In this document: in pieces, positions 53,410 through 63,287 of the stretch
Layout: each line of letters opens with the position of its first letter
Numbering within the stretch: position 1 is the stretch's first letter
NCBI RefSeq assembly: GCF_024055895.1
Contig: NZ_JAMXLE010000005.1
Coordinates: 124,001-188,000, forward strand
Source: Rhizobium sp. L1K21
Lineage (GTDB): Bacteria; Pseudomonadota; Alphaproteobacteria; Rhizobiales; Rhizobiaceae
Length of the DNA stretch: 64,000 nt
Reading direction: 5' to 3'
The notes under the pieces: model-generated
Told to the model about the DNA's origin: nothing
The model's database searches: none
The model's input: only the letters and a program-made list of their open reading frames with translations
Program-made: the position numbers and the translations under genes

Positions 53410-54933
53410 ATGAGCGAAACACTCCTCAGCCTGAAAGGCATCTCGAAAAGCTACGGCCCGGTGCGCGCCAATCGCGGCATTGACCTGGCTGTCGCCCCGC
53501 GTTCCATTCACGCCATTCTGGGCGAGAACGGCGCCGGCAAATCCACGCTCATGAAGCTGATCTATGGCGTGGAAACCCCGGATGAGGGCGAGATCCACTG
53601 GCAGGGGAAACCCATTCGTCTCGCCTCTCCCGCAGAGGCGAGACGCCACGGCATCGGCATGGTATTTCAGCATTTCTCGCTGTTTGAGACCCTGACCGTT
53701 GTTGAAAACATCGCGCTCGTTGTCCCCGGCAAGAAAGCCGACCTGGTGACGCGCATTCGCACCCTCGGGGAAGATTTCGGCCTTGAGATCGACCCTTTTG
53801 CCCATGTGCATGCGCTTTCTGTGGGCGAGCGGCAGCGTGTGGAGATCGTGCGTTGCCTGATGACCAATCCCAAATTGCTCATCCTGGATGAGCCGACATC
53901 GGTTCTGCCGCCGCAGGCTGTCGAGCGCCTGTTTGAAACACTGAGACGCCTGCGCGATGGCGGCGTGTCGATTCTGTTCATTTCCCACAAGCTCGAAGAA
54001 ATCCGGGCGATTTGCGACCACGCAACCATCCTGCGGGCGGGCGAAGTGACCGGCAATGTCGATCCGCGCGAACACGATGCACATGATCTGGCGCAGATGA
54101 TGATCGGGCGTGACATGCCCGAGCCCGCGCCGGTGGTGGAGGTGGAAAAGGGCGAGAAGCGGCTGGAACTGATCGGCCTCAACTATGCGCCCGATGATCC
54201 TTTCGCCGTTGCGCTTTCCGATATCACACTTTCTGTGCGCGGCGGCGAAATTCTCGGCATTGCGGGCATTTCCGGCAATGGACAAAGCGAGCTTGCGCAG
54301 ATCATTTCCGGCGAAATCCGTTTGCCCAACCTCGTCAGCGACGAACTCTTTATCATGGGCAAACCTGCGGGTGACTTCACCCCGGCGCAGCGCCGCAGGC
54401 TCGGCATGGCCTTTGTGCCGGAAGACCGCCTGGGCCGTGGCGCAGTGCCGGAAATGTCGCTGACCATGAACGGTCTTTTGACCGCCCACCCGCTCGGCCT
54501 GTTGAAAAACGGCTTCATCAGTCAGGAAAAGGCACAAGCCTTTGCAGAGGAATGCATCCGCGATTTTGACGTGCGAACGCCCGGCACAGAGGCCGAGGCC
54601 GGCGCGCTTTCCGGCGGCAACCTGCAGAAATTCATTGTCGGCCGCGAAATCATGCTGGCGCCGAAACTGCTCTTCGTCGCCCAGCCCACCTGGGGTGTGG
54701 ACATTGGCGCGGCCACCGCCATTCGCCGGCGGCTGGTGGCGCTTCGCAATGCGGGCATGGCCATTCTCGTGATCTCCGAAGAGATCGAAGAGCTGTTCGA
54801 CATCTGCGACTACATTCAGGTTCTGCATCACGGCAGGCTGAGCAAACCGCTGGTGACGCGCCAGACAAAGCTCGAAGAGGTGGGCCGCTACATGATTGGT
54901 GCCGAAACGGACGCGGAGGCTGCCCGCGCATGA
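53410..54933 (+). CDS. Purine nucleoside-type ABC transporter ATP-binding protein (two ATPase domains)
   Basis: A 507-residue protein with two ABC ATPase domains, as in NupA/RbsA-type proteins. Domain 1 has GENGAGKST, LSVGERQRVEIVRCLM and LLILDEPTSVLPP. Domain 2 has a degenerate Walker A (GISGNGQSE), LSGGNLQKFIVGREI and FVAQPTWGVDIG. ATG 53410 is 10 bases after the binding-protein stop. It ends with ATGA overlapping the first permease. Confidence 0.88.
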   Translation: MSETLLSLKGISKSYGPVRANRGIDLAVAPRSIHAILGENGAGKSTLMKLIYGVETPDEGEIHWQGKPIRLASPAEARRHGIGMVFQHFSLFETLTVVENIALVVPGKKADLVTRIRTLGEDFGLEIDPFAHVHALSVGERQRVEIVRCLMTNPKLLILDEPTSVLPPQAVERLFETLRRLRDGGVSILFISHKLEEIRAICDHATILRAGEVTGNVDPREHDAHDLAQMMIGRDMPEPAPVVEVEKGEKRLELIGLNYAPDDPFAVALSDITLSVRGGEILGIAGISGNGQSELAQIISGEIRLPNLVSDELFIMGKPAGDFTPAQRRRLGMAFVPEDRLGRGAVPEMSLTMNGLLTAHPLGLLKNGFISQEKAQAFAEECIRDFDVRTPGTEAEAGALSGGNLQKFIVGREIMLAPKLLFVAQPTWGVDIGAATAIRRRLVALRNAGMAILVISEEIEELFDICDYIQVLHHGRLSKPLVTRQTKLEEVGRYMIGAETDAEAARA

Positions 54934-56012
54934 TGATGCCGCACCTGATCCGCCGCGAGCGCGCCTCGCTGAAAATGACACTGCTGGCCCCGGTCATCGC
55001 GCTTGCCGTGGCCATCGTGCTCAATTTCGCGCTCTACATTCTCATGGGCAAAAGTCCGCTCGATGTCTTCCACGCCATGCTGCTGGAGCCGATCCTGTCC
55101 TGGTATTCCTTCACCGAAGTGCTGTTGAAAATGGGGCCGTTGCTTTTGATCGCGCAGGGCCTTGCCATCGGCTATCGCGCCAAGGTGTTCAATATCGGGG
55201 CTGAAGGCCAGTTCATTCTGGGTGCAGTCTGCGCCTCTTCGATCCCGGTCTGGTTTCCGCAGGCGGAAGGCGCATGGATCTGGCCGCTGATGCTCCTTCT
55301 CGGTGCGCTTGGCGGTGCCTTCTGGGCCTCAATCACGGCCTTCTGGCGCGTGCGGCTCAATGCCAATGAAATCCTCGTCTCGCTGATGCTGGCGCTGGTG
55401 GCAGAACAGGTGCTGAACTACCTGCTGCTCGGCCCCTGGAAAGACCCGATGGGCTTCAACTTCCCGCAATCGGTCATGTTCCAGATGGATGCGCTCGTGC
55501 CGACGCTGATACCTGGAACCCGCGTCAACGTTTCGCTTCTGATCACGCTTTTCCTGTCGATCCTCGCATGGGCCTTCATGCAGAAGAGTTTTGCGGGCTA
55601 TAAACTCCAGGTCGGCGGTCTTGCACCGGGGGCGGCCCGCTATGCAGGCTTTTCCGAAAGCGGCGCGATCTGGCTCTCGCTGCTGATTGGCGGTTTTGCG
55701 GCCGGTCTTGCAGGGGCCGCAGAAGTGGCCGGTCCGCTTGGCCAGCTGCAACGCTCCATTTCCACCGGCTACGGCTATGCGGCCATCATCGTTGCCTATC
55801 TCGGCGGGCTTCACCCGATCGGCATCATCCTGTCATCCTTCTTCATGGCAATTCTCTATATCGGCGGCGACAATGCCATGGTCTCCGCCAGCCTGCCGAT
55901 TGCAGCCGTGCGCGTCTTCCAGGGCAGCCTGCTTCTGTCATACCTCATCGCTGTAGCCTTCGTGCGCTACCGCATCGAGTGGCCGACAACACCGAAGGGA
56001 GCGCGGGCATGA
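54930..56012 (+). CDS. Purine nucleoside-type ABC transporter permease 1
   Basis: A 360-residue permease with nine or ten hydrophobic helices. AQGLAIGYRAKVFNIGAEGQFILGAV near residue 75 and ANEILVSLMLALVAEQVLNYLL near 150 are typical of BMP-transporter permeases (NupB-like). Start and end overlap its neighbours by four bases each. Confidence 0.88.
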   Translation: MMMPHLIRRERASLKMTLLAPVIALAVAIVLNFALYILMGKSPLDVFHAMLLEPILSWYSFTEVLLKMGPLLLIAQGLAIGYRAKVFNIGAEGQFILGAVCASSIPVWFPQAEGAWIWPLMLLLGALGGAFWASITAFWRVRLNANEILVSLMLALVAEQVLNYLLLGPWKDPMGFNFPQSVMFQMDALVPTLIPGTRVNVSLLITLFLSILAWAFMQKSFAGYKLQVGGLAPGAARYAGFSESGAIWLSLLIGGFAAGLAGAAEVAGPLGQLQRSISTGYGYAAIIVAYLGGLHPIGIILSSFFMAILYIGGDNAMVSASLPIAAVRVFQGSLLLSYLIAVAFVRYRIEWPTTPKGARA

Positions 56013-56920
56013 GCGCCGTTGAGTTCATCCTGGCCAGCATGCTGGCCGCCGCCACCCCCTTTCTGCTGGCCGCCCTTGGCGAACTGGTGGCAGAACGCTC
56101 GGGCGTCATGAACCTCGGTGTCGAGGGCATGATGGCGCTTGGTGCTGCGCTCGCCTTCATCATCGTGCACAATGGCGGCGGGCATTTTCTGGCCTTCCTC
56201 GCCGCCGGGCTCGCCGCAACGGCGCTCTCGCTGGTCTTTGCCTTTGTGGCGCTTGGGTTTCGCGCCAACCAGGTGGCAACAGGGCTTGCCATCGGCATAT
56301 TCGGCCAGGGCCTTTCCGCCCTCTTCGGCAAATCCTATGAGGCGATGACGGTGAAAAGCCTGCCGAAGATGTCCATTCCCGGCCTTTCCGATCTTCCCGT
56401 GATCGGCGGATTGTTCACGCAGGATATCGTGGTCTGGCTGTCGCTCATCGTCACGCTTGTCATCGGTATTGCCTTTGCGCGCTCAAAGGTCGGCCTTGTG
56501 TTGCGCGCTGTTGGTGAGAACCCGAAGGCTGCGCGCGCCATCGGCTATCCCGTCATCGCCATTCGCGTCGGGGCTGTGGCCTTTGGTGGTCTCATGGCCG
56601 GCTTTGCCGGTGCCTATGCGTCCGTGGTCTACACCCCGCTCTGGGCTGATGGCATGATCGCCGGCCGCGGCTGGATCGCCATTGCGCTCGTTGTCTTCGG
56701 CACATGGCTCACCGGCCGCATCTTTCTCGGTGCCTGCCTGTTTGGTGCTGTTTCGCTGATCGGGCTGACAGCGCAGACAAGCGGGCTTGCCATTCCCTCT
56801 CAGCTTCTTTCCAGCCTGCCCTATATTGTGACCATTGTGGTCCTCGGCATTATCTCCTCCAACAAACGGCTTTTGAAGCTGAACGGCATTGCCTCACTGG
56901 GAGAGCCGTTCGAGCGCTGA
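56009..56920 (+). CDS. Purine nucleoside-type ABC transporter permease 2
   Basis: A 303-residue permease paired with the previous one. VAERSGVMNLGVEGMMALGAALAF near residue 28 and RAVGENPKAARAIGYPVIAIRVGAVAFGG near 175 match NupC-like proteins. ATG 56009 overlaps the upstream stop. It completes the nucleoside importer of the oxygenase cluster. Confidence 0.88.
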   Translation: MSAVEFILASMLAAATPFLLAALGELVAERSGVMNLGVEGMMALGAALAFIIVHNGGGHFLAFLAAGLAATALSLVFAFVALGFRANQVATGLAIGIFGQGLSALFGKSYEAMTVKSLPKMSIPGLSDLPVIGGLFTQDIVVWLSLIVTLVIGIAFARSKVGLVLRAVGENPKAARAIGYPVIAIRVGAVAFGGLMAGFAGAYASVVYTPLWADGMIAGRGWIAIALVVFGTWLTGRIFLGACLFGAVSLIGLTAQTSGLAIPSQLLSSLPYIVTIVVLGIISSNKRLLKLNGIASLGEPFER

Positions 56921-57087
56921 AACCCATCGATGCGGCAATCGCTGCTGGAGCCAACCGATTGGCTCTTGAACTAAACGGTAAAACCTGCATCGTGCTGAGC
57001 GGATCATTCGTCAACGAACGCCTTTGAAACATACGAAGACAGCGTGGCGAATGACGCCTACCCGCCATTCTAGAAAAGAGACCTCCG

Positions 57088-58470
57088 ATGTCCACGCTTT
57101 CGAATTCGCTTGCCGCCACCGATATAGCCACTGTCATGCACCCCTACACGAACATGCGCCTGCATGAAGCGGACGGCCCGGTGGTGATTGCCCGCGGTGA
57201 GGGCATTCACGTCTACGACGAAAGCGGCAAGGAATATATCGAAGGTCTGGCCGGGCTTTGGTCCGTGGCCCTCGGCTTTTCTGAGAAACGTCTGGCAGAC
57301 GCCGCCTACAAGCAGATGCTGCAGCTGCCCTATTACCACACATTCTCGTCCAAATCGCATGAACCCTCCATCCGCCTTGCCGATAAGCTGGTGGAGATGA
57401 CCCCGGACAACCTCTCGCGCGTCTTCTTCACCTCGTCCGGCTCGGAGGCCAACGACACGATCGTGAAGATGGTGTGGTTCATGAACAATGCGCTCGGGCG
57501 TCCGAAAAAGAAGAAATTTCTCTCGCGTATCAAGGGCTATCACGGGATTACGGTCGCCTCCGGATCGCTCACCGGCCTGCCGATCAACCACCGCGATTTC
57601 GACCTGCCGGCCATTCCGGTTCGCCACCTTACCTGCCCGCATTTTTACCGCTTCGGTGAAGAGGGCGAGGATGAGAGCGCCTTCACCGCACGCCTTCTGG
57701 CCGAACTGGAAGCCGTGATTGCCGAAGAAGGGGCCGACACGATTGCTGCCTTTATCGGCGAGCCGCTGATTGCCGCCGGTGGCGTGCTGCCGCCGCCTGC
57801 TGGCTATTGGGAAGGTGTTGAAAAAATCTGCCGCGCCAATGACATTCTCATTGTGGCCGATGAGGTCATTTGCGGCTTCGGGCGTCTCGGCACGCCATTC
57901 GGTGCGCAGAAATACAATTTCACGCCGGACATCATGACGACCTCGAAGCAGATCACGTCGTCCTACATGCCGCTTGCTGCCGTCATCTTCTCCGATGCAA
58001 TTTATCAGGCCATTGCCGACAATACGGCCAAGATCGGCAATTTCGGTCATGGCTTCACGGCATCCGGCCATCCGGTGGCAACGGCAGTTGCGCTGGAAAA
58101 TCTGGCAATCATTGAGGAGCGCGACCTGATCGGCAACGCGGCCCGGCTGGAAGCCAAGTTCCAGGCCGGTCTGCGCTCCTTTGCCGACCATCCGCTGGTG
58201 GGCGAAGCCCGTGGCACCGGTCTGATCGGCGCGCTGGAACTGGTGGCCGACAAGCCGACGAAAAAGCTCTTCGACAAGCCCGGCGCTGCCGGTGCGATTG
58301 CCAACAAGATCGGCCATGAAGAGGGCCTGATCTTCCGCTCCATCGGCGACACGCTGGCGCTTTGCCCGCCGCTGATCGTGACGGAAAGCGATGTCGACGA
58401 AATCATGCGCCGGATGGGCAATGCACTTGAAAGGCTGACGCCTGCGGTGAAAGCCGAAGGGCTGAGCTGA
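57088..58470 (+). CDS. Class III omega-aminotransferase
   Basis: A 460-residue PLP aminotransferase of the pyruvate-dependent omega-transaminase group. Motifs are LAGLWSVALGFSEKRLADAA, TSSGSEANDTIVKMVW, SRIKGYHGITVASGSLTGLP, ADEVICGFGRLGTPFG and the PLP lysine in TTSKQITSSYMPLAAV. It is close in sequence pattern to the Ochrobactrum anthropi omega-transaminase. It lies 167 bases after the importer and could remove a side-chain amino group, for example beta-alanine or an aminoisobutyrate from nucleobase breakdown (inference). A terminator follows. Confidence 0.85.
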   Translation: MSTLSNSLAATDIATVMHPYTNMRLHEADGPVVIARGEGIHVYDESGKEYIEGLAGLWSVALGFSEKRLADAAYKQMLQLPYYHTFSSKSHEPSIRLADKLVEMTPDNLSRVFFTSSGSEANDTIVKMVWFMNNALGRPKKKKFLSRIKGYHGITVASGSLTGLPINHRDFDLPAIPVRHLTCPHFYRFGEEGEDESAFTARLLAELEAVIAEEGADTIAAFIGEPLIAAGGVLPPPAGYWEGVEKICRANDILIVADEVICGFGRLGTPFGAQKYNFTPDIMTTSKQITSSYMPLAAVIFSDAIYQAIADNTAKIGNFGHGFTASGHPVATAVALENLAIIEERDLIGNAARLEAKFQAGLRSFADHPLVGEARGTGLIGALELVADKPTKKLFDKPGAAGAIANKIGHEEGLIFRSIGDTLALCPPLIVTESDVDEIMRRMGNALERLTPAVKAEGLS

Positions 58471-58501
58471 GACCCTGCCAGCCTGAGGAAGAGACAGGAA
58501 G

Positions 58502-58536
58502 GACGGCTGGCGGAAAAGCTGGCCGTCTTTTTTTTT
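58502..58536 (+). terminator. Intrinsic terminator after the omega-aminotransferase
   Basis: GACGGC (58502-58507) and GCCGTC (58522-58527) form the base of a hairpin, and nine T residues follow immediately. It separates the catabolic island from the glycan cluster. Confidence 0.8.
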
Positions 58537-58684
58537 GCGCGCCTCTTGGCATCTTTGCGCGCAAGCCCCGCAAAAGCTCGCTTCGATAGTTTCATCTTTC
58601 AAGATAGTCGAAATGTGTATGGTTCTGAGTCTGTTAGCGCCCGCAAAGGCCCCGGACGAACCAGACTCACAAGCGAGTGGCGCG

Positions 58685-59806
58685 ATGAAAGACAACCGCA
58701 TTTATGTGACCAAGCCGAAGCTGCCGCCGCTTGAGGAATTCATTCCATCGCTCGAAAAAATCTGGGAAAACCGCATCCTCACCAATGGTGGCCCCTTCCA
58801 TCAGCAATTCGAGGAAGAACTGGCCGCCCATCTCGGCGTTCCTTATGTCAGCCTCTTTTCCAACGGTACGCTGGCGCTCATGACCGCGCTGCAGGCATTG
58901 CGCGTCACCGGCGAAGTCATCACCACGCCCTACACCTTCGTCGCCACATCGAATGCTCTGCTTTGGAACGGGTTGAAGCCGGTTTTTGCCGATGTCGATC
59001 CGCAAACGCTGAACCTTTCGCCCAAGGCAATCGAGGCGGCCATCACGCCTGAAACCACGGCCATCCTGCCGGTTCATTGTTACGGTCAACCCTGTGATGT
59101 TGAGGCGATCCAGAAGATTGCCGACGATTATAACCTCAACGTGATCTATGACGCAGCCCACGCCTTCGGTGTGAACACGCCCAAAGGCAGCGTGTTGAAT
59201 TATGGCGACCTCTCAATCCTCAGCCTGCATGCCACAAAGGTGTTCAACACGTTTGAGGGCGGAGCAATTGTCTGCAAGGATATCAAGACTAAAACGCGCA
59301 TCGACCGGCTGAAGAATTTCGGTTTTGTGGATGAGACCACCGTGGTCACCCACGGCATCAACGGCAAGATGAATGAATTCAGCGCAGCACTTGGCCTGCT
59401 GCAGCTCAAATATATCGACAGCATGATTGAGGCCCGCCAGACCGTTGACGCGCTTTACCGCGAAAAACTGGCTGGCATTCCAGGCATCTCCTGCATCACC
59501 GGCGACGGCGAAGGTCGACACAACTATTCCTATTTCCCGATCCTGGTTGGACCGGAATACGGCATCGACCGCGATGCGCTCTACGAACTCTTGAGTGAAA
59601 ACGGCATTCACGCGCGCCGTTACTTCCATCCACTCGTGTCATCCTTCCCGATGTATCGCAACCTGCCTTCGGCACGCGAAGACAACCTTCAGGTGGCCCT
59701 CAAAGCCGCTTCGGAAGTGCTTTGCCTGCCGATCTATCCCGATCTGGAAACCACCACGATTTCGACGATAACCGACATTATCGCACGTGGTTCCACCGCC
59801 GCTTAG
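58685..59806 (+). CDS. DegT/DnrJ/EryC1/StrS-family sugar aminotransferase
   Basis: A 373-residue PLP enzyme that aminates keto-sugar nucleotides. Motifs: RILTNGGPFHQQFEEELAAHLG, SNGTLALMTALQAL, VIYDAAHAFGV, and the PLP lysine in SLHATKVFNTFEGGAIV. ATG 58685 gives the normal family length; earlier in-frame ATGs lie in a poor coding stretch. It leads a set with two GT2 enzymes, an oxidoreductase and an ATP-grasp protein, pointing to synthesis of an amino-sugar-containing surface glycan. Confidence 0.85.
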   Translation: MKDNRIYVTKPKLPPLEEFIPSLEKIWENRILTNGGPFHQQFEEELAAHLGVPYVSLFSNGTLALMTALQALRVTGEVITTPYTFVATSNALLWNGLKPVFADVDPQTLNLSPKAIEAAITPETTAILPVHCYGQPCDVEAIQKIADDYNLNVIYDAAHAFGVNTPKGSVLNYGDLSILSLHATKVFNTFEGGAIVCKDIKTKTRIDRLKNFGFVDETTVVTHGINGKMNEFSAALGLLQLKYIDSMIEARQTVDALYREKLAGIPGISCITGDGEGRHNYSYFPILVGPEYGIDRDALYELLSENGIHARRYFHPLVSSFPMYRNLPSAREDNLQVALKAASEVLCLPIYPDLETTTISTITDIIARGSTAA

Positions 59807-59843
59807 GCTTGCAGATCAGCGGTCTATCAACGACGGAGAAAAC

Positions 59844-60734
59844 ATGCCCCGCGTTTCCATCTGCATTCCGGCCTACAAGCCGGAATTCTTCGAAACCACA
59901 CTCAAGAGCGCTATCGCGCAGAGCTATCCCGACACCGAAATCATCGTCTCGGACGACTGCCCGACGGATGCGATTGAAAAGATTTGCGACCGGTATAGCG
60001 GCTTTGTTTCCTACAGCCGCAATCCCGATCCCGGTGAGTCAACAAACGTCATCCGCCTGGCCGGTCTGGCGAACGGCGAGTTTATCAAGTTTCTTTTTGA
60101 CGACGATGTTCTGACACCATTCTGCGTCCAGTTTTTGCTGGAAGCCTTGGAGCAGACCGCCAGCAAGGGGACCAAGCTTGCATTTTCGCCCCGCTACTCG
60201 ATTGATGAAAACAATCGAGTAATGGGATTGATCAATCATTTCCAGATCGCCAATGAAAACAAGCTGATCGAGGGAAACCATTTCATTCGTCTGACAGCCA
60301 TCAATCACGCCAATCTGATCGGTGAATATTCCACCACCCTGCTCTATCGTGAAGATTGCTTCGACGATGATGGCGTGTTTCGGCTCTTTCGTCCTATCGA
60401 TGGTGTTTTTCGTGGGCTGCTTGACCTGTCGGGCTGGATCGACATTGCCAAGCGAGGCGCATTTGTGGGCTGCCCCCATCCGTTATCTTACTTCCGCCAG
60501 CATGGCGGCTCGCAGTCGAACCACCAGACAAATCCAATTTTCATTTACGCGATCACCTTCTATGAAAACATCATGGAAATGGCCTTTGCCGAAGGTTATC
60601 TCCTGCCGCAGGATCTCGGGCAATCACTGAAAAGGTTGATCAGCACGTATGAGTATTGGCGAAATGCCTTTCCCGAGTTGAACCCACGCATCGATACGCT
60701 TCAAAAGCGCCTCGCACTTCTGCCGGCGATGTAG
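59844..60734 (+). CDS. Glycosyltransferase family 2
   Basis: A 296-residue GT2 enzyme. The nucleotide-sugar site is SICIPAYKPEFFETTLKSAI and EIIVSDDCPTDA, the metal-binding DxD is in IKFLFDDDVLTP near residue 90, and an acceptor-side FRQHGGSQSNH block is near residue 230. ATG 59844 follows GGAGAA. It converges with the Gfo/Idh/MocA gene, 8 bases apart. Acceptor unknown. Confidence 0.85.
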   Translation: MPRVSICIPAYKPEFFETTLKSAIAQSYPDTEIIVSDDCPTDAIEKICDRYSGFVSYSRNPDPGESTNVIRLAGLANGEFIKFLFDDDVLTPFCVQFLLEALEQTASKGTKLAFSPRYSIDENNRVMGLINHFQIANENKLIEGNHFIRLTAINHANLIGEYSTTLLYREDCFDDDGVFRLFRPIDGVFRGLLDLSGWIDIAKRGAFVGCPHPLSYFRQHGGSQSNHQTNPIFIYAITFYENIMEMAFAEGYLLPQDLGQSLKRLISTYEYWRNAFPELNPRIDTLQKRLALLPAM

Positions 60735-60742
60735 TTGGAGCT

Positions 60743-61957
60743 TCAGGCCGAGACGGTCGCCAAATCTGTCGCCCCATCCTGGCTCTTGTCTCTGGAGACG
60801 GCCGCAGGTCGCAGGCTGATCCAGCTCCTGTTCTTCCGCGAACGTTCAACTGCATCCAGAAGCTCAAGCCCCTCAAGGGATGCCGGCAAACCGAGAACGT
60901 AATCTGCATTGACATGCACCGCGCCATCGAGCCTGGCGATCAGCGCATCTGCAATGTCTTCGTAATAGTTGGCAAAAGCCTCTATAAAGCCTGCGGGGTG
61001 GCCGGCCTTGAAACGCTCATAGCGCTTCTGGTTGGCGATATTGAGATCAGGGCTGGATCGGTCGATATTGATGCGGTGTCCGAGACGGTCCGCATATTTG
61101 AGATTTTCGGGAAACTCCTGCAGCCATTCAAGCGAACCATTCGAACCGTAAAGACGAAATCCCAGCCCGTTGCAGGCACCAAGCGCCACTTTTCCGTACC
61201 ACATGTTACAGGAAAATCCGCCGTCGCAATTCACCATGGCTGTGATGTTGTCAGTCAGGCCGGGGAAATTGCCGAAGCTTTGGCCCGAGGCGCAGACATC
61301 AATTGGGGTGCGCCCGGTCAGGAACTTCAGAAGTGAATGGACATGCACACCCAGATCAAGCGAAACGGTGGATATGGGGCCATCTACTAGACGCCAATCC
61401 TGCGGACGGATCGGCTGGCCATTGCGACCAAGCTTGAGAAAACCTTCCTGCGGCATCTCGATATGGATCTGCTGAAGTTCGCCGAGAAGCCCGCGCTGCA
61501 CCATGTCGCGGGCTTCGCGCACCATGGGGTAGCCCGTATAGTTGAACGTGACCGCCAGAAAGCTCTTATCCGAACCCGCCCGCCAGATGTCGTGCACCTC
61601 CTGAATGCTGCCGGCAAGCGCTTTTTCGCAAATGACCGGTATGCCCGCCTCGAAAGCCTTCACCACCTGTTCGGTATGCTGCCGCGTCGGAGTGAGGATC
61701 AGAAGCACGTCCACCTCGCTCTTTTCTGCGGCGAGCATCGTCACCAGGTCTTTGTAGGTGCGATGCTCTTCAATGCCGTATAGCGCCGCGGTCTGCCCAT
61801 TCACATCGTCATGGCGGCTGAAACAACCAGCAACGACCTCGTAACGCTGGGTGAGTTCGATTGCGTGTTTGTGCGCCATACCGACAGCAGAATTGATACC
61901 GCCGCCCAGAACAGCAAGTTTCAGCTTGCGCACCCCGTTTGATCGAAAATCTACCAT
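60743..61957 (-). CDS. Gfo/Idh/MocA-family oxidoreductase
   Basis: A 404-residue NAD(P)-dependent sugar oxidoreductase. The Rossmann loop is LAVLGGGINSAVGMAHKHA at residues 12-30. The cofactor-stacking block is IPVICEKALAGS with the EK motif near residue 110, and the catalytic His region is SLDLGVHVHSLLKFLTG near residue 195. Likely a sugar-nucleotide dehydrogenase of the glycan pathway. Its start overlaps the end of the ATP-grasp gene by 7 bases. Confidence 0.8.
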   Translation of the reverse strand: MVDFRSNGVRKLKLAVLGGGINSAVGMAHKHAIELTQRYEVVAGCFSRHDDVNGQTAALYGIEEHRTYKDLVTMLAAEKSEVDVLLILTPTRQHTEQVVKAFEAGIPVICEKALAGSIQEVHDIWRAGSDKSFLAVTFNYTGYPMVREARDMVQRGLLGELQQIHIEMPQEGFLKLGRNGQPIRPQDWRLVDGPISTVSLDLGVHVHSLLKFLTGRTPIDVCASGQSFGNFPGLTDNITAMVNCDGGFSCNMWYGKVALGACNGLGFRLYGSNGSLEWLQEFPENLKYADRLGHRINIDRSSPDLNIANQKRYERFKAGHPAGFIEAFANYYEDIADALIARLDGAVHVNADYVLGLPASLEGLELLDAVERSRKNRSWISLRPAAVSRDKSQDGATDLATVSA

Positions 61958-63138
61958 GCGAATTCTCCTTCCATCGTCTGGAGACGGATATATGAGGCAA
62001 AATCGGGAACAACATCTCGCATTTGCTCAAAGTCTTCGAAGCGGGCAAAAAGAATTGCCAGTTTGTCATACGGTGCAGGGCTCAAGAGTTTGCCCGTCAC
62101 CCTCAGTGGCGCAATCTGAGCCACTGCGCCGGGAATTTCGGCTGTAAAGCTGAGAGGCGTAATTTTGCCGCTCTTGGTCGAAACCGTGTGACGCCCGACC
62201 AGCCGCGGCGGATCGAAACGCGGCTTGATTTCGATCGCCTCACCAAGCAGAAGCGCTACGACAAGGTCTGAATAGCCAATACCCAAAGACAGATCGATCA
62301 TGTGCCCATAGAGGTCGCCTGGGCTGCGCCGCATGGGTTCGATAATCCAGACGTCGTCGCCGCGCCAGATAAACTGCGTGTGCAGAAGACCGTCATTCAG
62401 GGCAAGCAAGGAAACGATCCGCCCCATGGCAGCGCGCATCGCTCCGCGTGCTCTCTCAGTCAGTGCAGAGGGGTGATGCGAACAATCCACCTGATAGGGA
62501 TAAACCGTGCAATATTCATCGGCGAAGACGTCGTAGATAATCTTGCCGTCGCGCACAAAGGCGGAGTGACTTGAGAGTTGCCCCTCAATGAACTCCTCGA
62601 CAACGATTTCACCATTTCTGGCATGTTTACGCGCTTCAGCCACAGCCGCTGGCAGTTGCGCCGCATCACGGACCGTGACAACGCCGCGCCCGCTATAGCT
62701 GTCCGTCGGCTTCACCAGCAGGGGATAGGCAAACTCGCCGACTAAAATCGAATCGTTCGGACCAAATGCCTTTGAGCGCGGTCCCGGCAATTCATTTTCC
62801 CGCATGAAACGCCGGAATGCAGCCTTCTCGTGCAGAATCCGTGTAACCTCCACCGAATCCCATCCGGGCAGTCCAAGCCTTTCGGCAACATAAGCGCAGG
62901 AGCGGAAAGAGACGTCATTCCCCGTTGGCACCAGCAGATCATATCTGCCTGATTCCATCTCCCTTAGAAGGGCTTCTTCGTCGCTGTAATCGAGATCGAC
63001 GGAAGAATCGGCATGATCATGGCACGGCTCGTCTAAACGGTTGCCGCAAACGGTGATGTTAAAGCCTCGCTTTTTTAAAGCAAAAACAATAGGGATAGCA
63101 CTGAAATTGCTGCCCACAACGAGCGCTTTTCTGGTCAT
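61951..63138 (-). CDS. ATP-grasp ligase
   Basis: A 395-residue ATP-grasp protein. It starts with a Rossmann-like VVGSNFSAIPIVFALKKRGF and has a nucleotide loop YPLLVKPTDSYSGRGVVTV near residue 135. The metal and ATP sites are EIVVEEFIEGQLSSHSAFVR and WIIEPMRRSPGDLYGHMIDLSLG near residue 270. Such ligases couple a carboxylate to an amine or thiol. With DegT and Gfo enzymes it may attach an amino acid to a sugar (inference). ATG 63138 is preferred over 63177. Confidence 0.8.
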   Translation of the reverse strand: MTRKALVVGSNFSAIPIVFALKKRGFNITVCGNRLDEPCHDHADSSVDLDYSDEEALLREMESGRYDLLVPTGNDVSFRSCAYVAERLGLPGWDSVEVTRILHEKAAFRRFMRENELPGPRSKAFGPNDSILVGEFAYPLLVKPTDSYSGRGVVTVRDAAQLPAAVAEARKHARNGEIVVEEFIEGQLSSHSAFVRDGKIIYDVFADEYCTVYPYQVDCSHHPSALTERARGAMRAAMGRIVSLLALNDGLLHTQFIWRGDDVWIIEPMRRSPGDLYGHMIDLSLGIGYSDLVVALLLGEAIEIKPRFDPPRLVGRHTVSTKSGKITPLSFTAEIPGAVAQIAPLRVTGKLLSPAPYDKLAILFARFEDFEQMRDVVPDFASYIRLQTMEGEFAW

Positions 63139-63287
63139 TTCGGCAAATTCCGCAATTCGGCTTCCCCATTTCTGCAAAGACTAGGAAACCAAGTTTGCTT
63201 GAGGCTTACGCGAGCCAAAACGTAGGCTTCGCACAATGCTGAATGCGTATAGCTCCAGGTAGAAGAGTCAAAGCGAGCGCCTAAAAA

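Noticed and set aside
53368-54981. 537-residue open frame antisense to the nucleoside transporter ATPase
   Set aside because: It is an antisense shadow in a GC-rich gene; the sense frame has perfect ABC motifs and it shows no domain or ribosome site.
56931-57027. Coding-like stretch ending in GKTCIVLSGSFVNERL between permease and aminotransferase
   Set aside because: Too short, no start with ribosome site in that frame, no family resemblance.
57070-58701. 543-residue open frame antisense to the omega-aminotransferase
   Set aside because: Shadow of the real gene, with Cys- and Arg-rich nonsense composition and no motif.
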